In this document: positions 20,001 through 23,862 of the stretch, piece after piece | Layout: each line of letters opens with the position of its first letter | Position numbering within the stretch: the first letter of the stretch is position 1 | DNA from: Chrysochromulina parva | Lineage: Eukaryota; Haptophyta; Prymnesiales; Chrysochromulinaceae | Assembly: GCA_002887195.1 (NCBI GenBank) | Contig: PJAB01000555.1 | Location: 1 to 23,862 of the forward strand | Length of the DNA stretch: 23,862 bases | Direction of reading: 5' to 3' | The notes under the pieces: generated by a model | Database searches by the model: none | The model's input: only the letters and a program-made list of their open reading frames with translations | What the model was told of the DNA's origin: nothing | Translations under genes and position numbers: made by a program

Positions 20001-21684
20001 CCTCACGCTCGCGCAGTCGCGCCTCTCGATCCGCGCCCAACCCCTCGATCGTGCTCACGGCCCCTTCTACCGACACCTTGGTAGAGCAGCTGCCGGTCCC
20101 TTCGGTCGCTGGCGCTTCGGCCTCCGTGGCGGCCTCTGTGGCGGCCTCTGTGGCGGCCTCTGTGGCGGTCGATGCGTCGATGCTGTCGAGCGCGCGAGCG
20201 CACGGGGTCCTCATCGATGGAGCCGAGTACGCTCTCAAGTGCGCTGCCCCCTCCCCGCCGCCACCTGAGTGCGCTCTCAAGTGCGCTGCCCCCCCCCCGC
20301 CGCCGCCGCGCAAGTCTCCAGACACCGAGGCTGCGCGCGCAGCCCACTCATCAAAGCGATTGGCGCCGGTGCTGGCGCCGGTGCTGGCGTTGGTGCTGGC
20401 GGCGTCAGTGGCGGCAGCATTGGCGGTGGCGTCGGTGGTGGTGGCGTTGCAGTTCGCGGCTTCTCGTCGGTCGAGGAGTGCCCGGTACAACGCGGCTACG
20501 GGTGCGGGCGTTGGGGGCGGGGTGGCACACTGAGAACGACGCGGCGCGGGTGTGGCGGTCGCGAGGGCAGTGGCTTCGGCAGCGTTGGTGGCAGCCAGAC
20601 CGCCCGTCGCAGCAGCTGCGCTCGATGACGAGCCGTTACGAAAGCCGTTACGAGGGTCGAAGGCCGTCGGGTTTCGCGCCGTGTCGGGCGCCGTGTCGGG
20701 CGCCGTGTCGGGCGCCGGGCTGGGCGCCGGGTTGGGCGCCCAGTTTCGACGCCGAGTTGCGTTTGGCTGGCTCGGCAGCGGCGGCGCGGGAGAGACGAGT
20801 TGGGAGAGGAGAGTCCGCTGTGTGCGTTCGGCGCCCGGCAATGCGCCCCATCCCGTACGCTCGGCGATCCCGCGCAGGTGGGGCGAGGGCGCCGACGAAG
20901 GCGGCTGCGAGGGTGTCCACAAAGGCAGCGCGGGCGACGGTAGAGGTCGTCGTGAACGCTCATGCATCGGCCGACAGCTGCCACCGCCACTGCCGTCCTC
21001 GCCGCCACTCAAGCCAACGGCCGCGTCGCTTCGTGCCATCCCAAAGGACGGCATTGCTGAGATGCGGTCCGAATCGAAGCCACCGCCGGTATCGACGGCG
21101 TCAGTATCGACGACGTCATTGTCGACGTCATTGTCTTTGTCAGAGTCACTGTCAGCGTCGACCGTATCAAAGAGCTGCGGCGGCGAGCTGCTGAAGGTGA
21201 CACTGCTGCCGAACGGGCGGGCGCGGTTGCGTGGCACTTCGGCCGAGGCTGGAATGGAGCTGCGTCTCGAGCCGCGCATCGGATGGATGGTGGGCGATGT
21301 GCTCGGCGGGCTCGGCTCTGTGCTCAGCGGCAGCTGCACCTGGTGCGGCCGTAGCATGGACATATCCAAAAAGTCGTGCGGCGTTGTCGCTGGCTCCTTC
21401 GCGACCGACGGCCGCACGCGCGGTGTCGACTGCACGTCTGTCGTGACGCCGAGCACGCGCTCAAGCCGGTCGAGGGCACCAGAAAAGGTGGTCGGCGTGA
21501 GTGGTATTGGTGCTGGCGCCCATGGCGGTGCGCGTGCCGGCGCCGTTGGCGGCGGCAGCTTGCGCTGCTCGACCGGGTGCTGCAGCTTGCGCTGCCGCGC
21601 GATGGTACGATCCACCCAGGTGAGCTCCTTCTCGACGCCAAGCCCTTGCAGCGCGCGCAGCAGCCCGCTGTCGGCGGTCCACAT
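17068..21684 (-). CDS. Formin (coiled coil - FH1 - FH2)
   Basis: Formins nucleate and processively elongate unbranched actin filaments; FH1 recruits profilin-actin and the FH2 dimer holds the barbed end. This 1,538-aa frame has a disordered Ala/Ser/Pro-rich N-terminal third, a coiled coil at about 550-625 (REARLREREAALERLNAQL and following), and an FH1 region at about 900-1015 with proline runs up to twelve. FH2 spans about 1018-1430: PLRPVHWMQL with lasso Trp1026, RANNVGIFL with Ile1136 at the actin-binding Ile position, and RHGNVLN...ARGVRL in place of the usual GNY.N...AYGF. FH2 is interrupted by low-complexity Ser/Gly inserts at about 1055-1125 and 1155-1175. No GBD/FH3, C2/PTEN, signal peptide or basic DAD tail is seen, so regulation by Rho-type autoinhibition is not supported. 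The start MWTADSG is the first ATG of the frame. Only 135 bp separate it from the EF-hand gene upstream. Confidence 0.9.
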   Translation of the reverse strand: MWTADSGLLRALQGLGVEKELTWVDRTIARQRKLQHPVEQRKLPPPTAPARAPPWAPAPIPLTPTTFSGALDRLERVLGVTTDVQSTPRVRPSVAKEPATTPHDFLDMSMLRPHQVQLPLSTEPSPPSTSPTIHPMRGSRRSSIPASAEVPRNRARPFGSSVTFSSSPPQLFDTVDADSDSDKDNDVDNDVVDTDAVDTGGGFDSDRISAMPSFGMARSDAAVGLSGGEDGSGGGSCRPMHERSRRPLPSPALPLWTPSQPPSSAPSPHLRGIAERTGWGALPGAERTQRTLLSQLVSPAPPLPSQPNATRRRNWAPNPAPSPAPDTAPDTAPDTARNPTAFDPRNGFRNGSSSSAAAATGGLAATNAAEATALATATPAPRRSQCATPPPTPAPVAALYRALLDRREAANCNATTTDATANAAATDAASTNASTGASTGANRFDEWAARAASVSGDLRGGGGGGAAHLRAHSGGGGEGAAHLRAYSAPSMRTPCARALDSIDASTATEAATEAATEAATEAEAPATEGTGSCSTKVSVEGAVSTIEGLGADREARLREREAALERLNAQLALDFEYVLGELDARLDAKKAQLRDEHAELQRLQTKLDVRERQLQGREQTVRVLLDGGGHEMTPATAAARHRFEKAKRELASLPASPTAALLGTASEVDANALAADGAAPAGAAAAGSFEAVLALLEQVATHLSSTAMGGVGAGSVAAVAPPLAAYDSASSIASSTLPVHAIGDRGRRIEHMPRSPGRRNGDSALGALGAHHGAHGAHGVLGGGLGGGGGLGGGAMGGKEGSAAVHATIDLQLVQQESVTSKMYTLASYLRLLHAGWGGATGAASGAVPTVAAPGAAPSAIVGDRAEATAHLSAVTSARCGAVVGEAGGGAVVSEAGGGAVVGPSLCPPPLVPPPLPVAGAAAAGAAAPHAPPPPPPPPPPLLPGAAPPLAPPPLPTALVPPPPLTGVPPPPPPPPPPPPMPGAQPGASTGVPPPPLPGLPGAPPGMPPAAVSSGPQRPPLRPVHWMQLPPAKLAGSVWATLDVNAVHVDEEATRTLFAARVPPSKRPSTGAWAARHAASCDSIADTSETAGLGGSSGGGGGEGGRTSSFAGAAAQRGATPTLHVLSLPRANNVGIFLRKSLTWKGVSMVRRAGDPQIGGGSSGGGGGGGGVPELCAAIVRLDLMLAEPEMLDAVLSNLPPESEAEQLRALSLPPEQLTPPERFCFEMARLPRLRPRLHALRQRQSLPEKLARATTALGAVAEAARALMESSLFRRLLASILRHGNVLNENTARAGARGVRLDGLEKARAVKSAEGQTSLLEYACAAARVPLEQLQVELSTVRLAIQMPLPEVLRFVKEVEDSVDAVSQELALCPIADLEADVAAGAQQSLEAPETAPIGTDGIAAATQEAAAAAAAKVAGAVAARRGESPDEQQLALRFRWVMEPFLAEMRSGLVELTTRRAETSALLRKLAVWLGEDPAQANPDAMLTACAELVDTATAMAFRPDPVAGPESARAESARQEVAEPAEVDEHADEYF
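20098..20170. repeat. Short tandem repeat in the formin gene encoding ATEAATEA
   Basis: Four units of about 12 bp (GTGGCGGCCTCT on the plus strand) encode Ala-Thr-Glu-Ala repeats shortly before the coiled coil. It lies in disordered protein. Confidence 0.8.
20214..20312. repeat. Imperfect duplication in the formin N-terminal region
   Basis: The unit GCTCTCAAGTGCGCTGCCCCC occurs twice, each followed by a CCGCCG-type run. On the coding strand it gives two copies of a Gly-run-AAHLRA(H/Y)S motif. Confidence 0.8.
20683..20750. repeat. 12-bp tandem repeat in the formin N-terminal region
   Basis: Repeats of GCCGTGTCGGGC and derivatives encode PAPDTAPDTAPDTA. The context is low-complexity disordered sequence. 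Confidence 0.8.
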
Positions 21685-21819
21685 CGGGAATGGCTGTCGT
21701 GTGAATCGGCTGTGAATGAAAAAAGATATTTTTCATTTTTCATGCGTAGTACAATAGTCGCTCTTCGCTGCGTCCTCCACCGCCTTCGGCCGTGGGCAAG
21801 CGTCTCGCGAGCCTGTTCC
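21685..21819 (-). promoter_or_regulatory. Compact spacer between EF-hand gene and formin with an AT hairpin
   Basis: These 135 bp must hold the 3' UTR of the EF-hand gene and the promoter and 5' UTR of the formin gene. A perfect 9-bp inverted repeat, AATGAAAAA (21715-21723) and TTTTTCATT (21729-21737) with a 5-nt loop, is the only strongly AT-rich element. It may mark 3'-end formation or a promoter, but neither is proven. Confidence 0.45.
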
Positions 21820-23709
21820 TCACCGCCCTCGGACGTGGCCGTGGGCAAGCGTCGAGCGAGCGAGCTTGTGGAGCGCGGCATTGGTCTCGAGCGCACCCGT
21901 GCTCGCCGACGACGGCGACAGGCCGTTGGTGAACGTCTGCGTGCGCGAGCCGTTGGGCGAGATCTGCGGCAGCGTGAGCGGCGCATCGTCGTGGGGACCT
22001 CGGCTCTTAACGGCGGGCGTCTTGGCAGCGGCGGCGGCGAAAAGAGCGCTCTCGAGCCGGTGTGCTTCAGAGGCGAGCGCCGCGGCAGTCGCCTCTGCCC
22101 GCCGTGCCGCCTGCAGCTGCCACTCCTTCTCCAATCGCCTGATCTCATTATTCTTCGCCTCTCGCTTCGTCGCATTGTTGGTGGCGTATGGGCTGGCGGC
22201 CTCGGCTCTGGCACGGCCCTTGAGGTTCATGAAGCGGCCGAACTCGCCTGCACAGATGTACCCGCTCTCGTCGTGATCGAGCGCCCTCCACAGCCCGAGC
22301 AGCTTTACGTGCGGCAGCTCGGCGGAGCTCACCTCGAGCTCATCGCGGATCATCAACTTGAACTCCTTGAACGAGACACGTCCCGAGTCGTCCATGTCCA
22401 TGTACTTGAACAGCCGATAGAAGCTGTTCCCGCCCGCGTCGCGTGTTTGAAGCGCCGCCATCTGCGCATTGAAGAGCGCTGACATCTGGAGGAGCTCGGC
22501 TTTGGTCGCCGGCGGGACGTGCTCCTTTTGAAGTTTGCGGGTCAGAGCCTCGCCTGAGCGGTCCGCGAGCTCCGCGAGCAGCGCCTTCCGCCCCGCACGC
22601 TTCTCGAGCAGGGTGCGGGTGCGGCTGCCGGCGCTCGCCTCGGGCAGCCCTAGCCGCATGAAGCGCCCCAGCTCGCCTGCGTCCACGAACCCACTCCCGT
22701 TCTCATCAAGCTTCGCCCAGAGTGCGTGCAGCTTCGAGAGCGGGAGCGTCGCCTGATGAAGGAAGCAATCAGCATGCACTCAGAGATGCGCATGCAGCTT
22801 CGAGAGTGGGAGCGTCGCCTCGGACGAGCGCAATCAGTGGCAATCAGTGGCTACAGTGGCAATCACCTTGGACAGGCGCAGCTCGACCCGGATGAGCATC
22901 GTCAGCTCTCTAAACGAGACGCGGCGCGAGCCATCCACGTCGATGTGCTTGAACAGCGTGAAGAAGTTGGGCGTCACCTCGGCGTCAGGGTACAGATCCT
23001 TCAGCCTCCGGTTGAACTGTTCTGAGAGACGGCGCAACTCCTCTTCCGTCGCAGGCTCCACCTTGCCCTGTGCCAGGTCCTCGGCGATCTTGCGCGTCAC
23101 GTCGCGACCGACCTGTCGTTCGAAATCGGCTCGAGTGTTCACCCCCTCCTGCCGCTTGCGCTCGCGCAGATCCTCGAGCGCCGCCATCGACGTGGCGCGC
23201 GCAAGCTCGCGCTGCACCTTCGCGCGCATCTTGCGCAGGTGCTCGCGCGCATCCGCCTCGACCATGACGGCCGCCTTCAGGGCGGACGATACATCGCCAG
23301 CGCTGCTGAGGGCGGACGCAGACGGCGAGGCGGAAGGCTGTCGATGCCGCGTCGCGGTCGCCGTCGCCACCGCTGGGTCGCACATACCATCGGTAGCTTT
23401 GGATGCCGCTAACATACCATCGGTAGCTTTGGATGCTGCGATAGCGCTCGCGCTGGGCTCTGCCGTCCCCACCGCCGCGCTGCCGCCCTGCTTGCTCGGC
23501 CTCGCAACTGTGCGTGTTCGTCCCGGAGGCGCGATCGTGTTGCGGTATGCCTGTTCGACCGCCGATGGGCGCTGAGCCTGCGCTTGGGCGGTGGCCGAGG
23601 ACACAGTGGCCTCCTCGGCGGCCTTGGCCAGCTTGTCGATAGCCACCTTGACGTTGTCAGGATCCGCAGGCGCCAGCGCCAGCGGAGGAAGGGGCGTCTC
23701 CTCTGCCAT
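21820..23709 (-). CDS. Four-EF-hand calcium-binding protein (two exons)
   Basis: Exon 1 is 23709-22867 (281 aa, ATG giving MAEETPLPPL) and exon 2 is 22752-21820 (310 aa), for 591 aa joined in phase 0. Four canonical EF-hand loops lie at residues 257-268 (DVDGSRRVSFRE), 297-308 (DENGSGFVDAGE), 400-411 (DMDDSGRVSFKE) and 440-451 (DHDESGYICAGE). Each has Asp at position 1 and Glu at 12, so calcium binding is expected. Loops 1/3 and 2/4 resemble each other, spacing within each pair is exactly 40, and the preceding segment (PAT..EL...S..FN) is also duplicated, so a module of about 110-140 aa was doubled. The N-terminus is Ala-rich with a helical Arg/Glu segment. The C-terminus has a coiled-coil-like Arg/Glu stretch and a disordered tail. 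No enzyme domain is seen, so it is probably a calcium sensor or buffer. The head-to-tail formin neighbour is not evidence of joint function. Confidence 0.88.
22727..22820. repeat. Direct repeat spanning the exon 2 boundary and the intron of the EF-hand gene
   Basis: A 28-bp segment at 22727-22754 (first codons of exon 2 plus part of the acceptor) recurs at 22793-22820 inside the intron with one mismatch, offset by 66 bp. Weaker similarity continues to a GCAATCAG in both copies. Confidence 0.92.
22753..22866 (-). other. Intron of EF-hand gene, 114 nt, GT-AG
   Basis: On the minus strand AAG|GTGATT begins it and GCTTCCTTCATCAG|GCG ends it, with a CTGAT branch-like site. Joining gives RLSK|ATLPLSKLHALW, matching the second module (EVSSAELPHVKLLGLW). 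It contains a near-copy of the start of exon 2. Confidence 0.88.
23382..23436. repeat. Tandem repeat encoding AASKATDGM twice
   Basis: A 25-bp identical segment is repeated at a 30-bp offset (23382-23406 and 23412-23436) in exon 1 of the EF-hand gene, in frame. Confidence 0.92.
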
Positions 23710-23862
23710 GTTTTGAAACGGCAACGTGATAAATTTGATGACTGCTCAGCTTCACAGTTCGTTGGGCTCGGTTGGGATGTATAGTGTTAACGAACACGAC
23801 GTCCCCCCAATGCCTCAGAAACCCCCAGGGAAGGGAGGGTGGGACACAACAACAGCAACACG
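23710..23862 (-). promoter_or_regulatory. Upstream region of the EF-hand gene
   Basis: 153 bp upstream of the EF-hand ATG, running to the window edge. The sequence near 23725-23790 is more AT-rich than the coding DNA. I see no clear TATA box or other motif. The frame extends to a TTG at 23724, but the ATG at 23709 is the better start. Confidence 0.4.

Noticed and set aside
20172..21715. Plus-strand frames of 340 and 387 aa opposite the formin N-terminus
   Set aside because: No conserved feature; they overlap the disordered N-terminal part of a convincing formin frame.
22753..22866. Two separate EF-hand genes divided near 22800
   Set aside because: Splicing restores a second EF-hand exactly like the later pair, and the downstream frame has no good start of its own.

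Overview
This window looks like nuclear DNA of a GC-rich unicellular eukaryote, most likely a protist alga. The evidence is spliceosomal introns of about 67-136 nt, very Ala/Gly/Pro-rich proteins, CTG/CGG-type repeats, a GARP (G2-like, SHxQKYR) transcription factor, a formin, EF-hand and coiled-coil proteins, and no operon structure. A haptophyte-like alga fits best, but that is inference from style. I recognised no rRNA, tRNA, CRISPR array, transposase or virus gene.

Layout. (1) 192-1046 (+): a protein with a His-rich N-terminus that resembles bacterial proteins. (2) 1574-2222 (-): the DNA-replication GINS subunit PSF1. A short first exon was found by eye and completes the protein to 193 aa; a (CTG)n tract lies just upstream of its start codon. 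(3) 2810-6571 (-): ankyrin repeats, a long poly-Q/Pro/Ala linker, an IRE1/RNase L-type kinase-like domain lacking the HRD Asp and DFG Asp, and a KEN ribonuclease domain. This is the domain order of vertebrate RNase L, and it is the most interesting gene here. (4) 6702-13978 (+): a roughly 2,314-aa Ala-rich coiled-coil protein in four proposed exons, divergent from gene 3 across a 130-bp shared promoter region. (5) 14981-16688 (-): a two-exon GARP-type transcription factor. (6) 17068-21684 (-): a 1,538-aa formin (coiled coil, FH1, FH2). (7) 21820-23709 (-): a two-exon protein with four EF-hands arranged as a duplicated pair.

The genes do not form one pathway. Their themes are replication (PSF1), regulated RNA cleavage (ANK-KEN), cytoskeleton or scaffold (formin, coiled-coil protein), calcium sensing (EF-hand protein) and transcription (GARP).

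A second theme is the introns. Of six inferred, two carry a near-copy of adjacent exon sequence (11213-11299; 22753-22866), and two carry internal direct repeats (7767-7890; 9217-9337). This suggests that short tandem duplication shapes, and may create, introns in this genome. All splice sites are inferred from reading-frame continuity, GT/GC..AG signals and family alignment, without transcript data.
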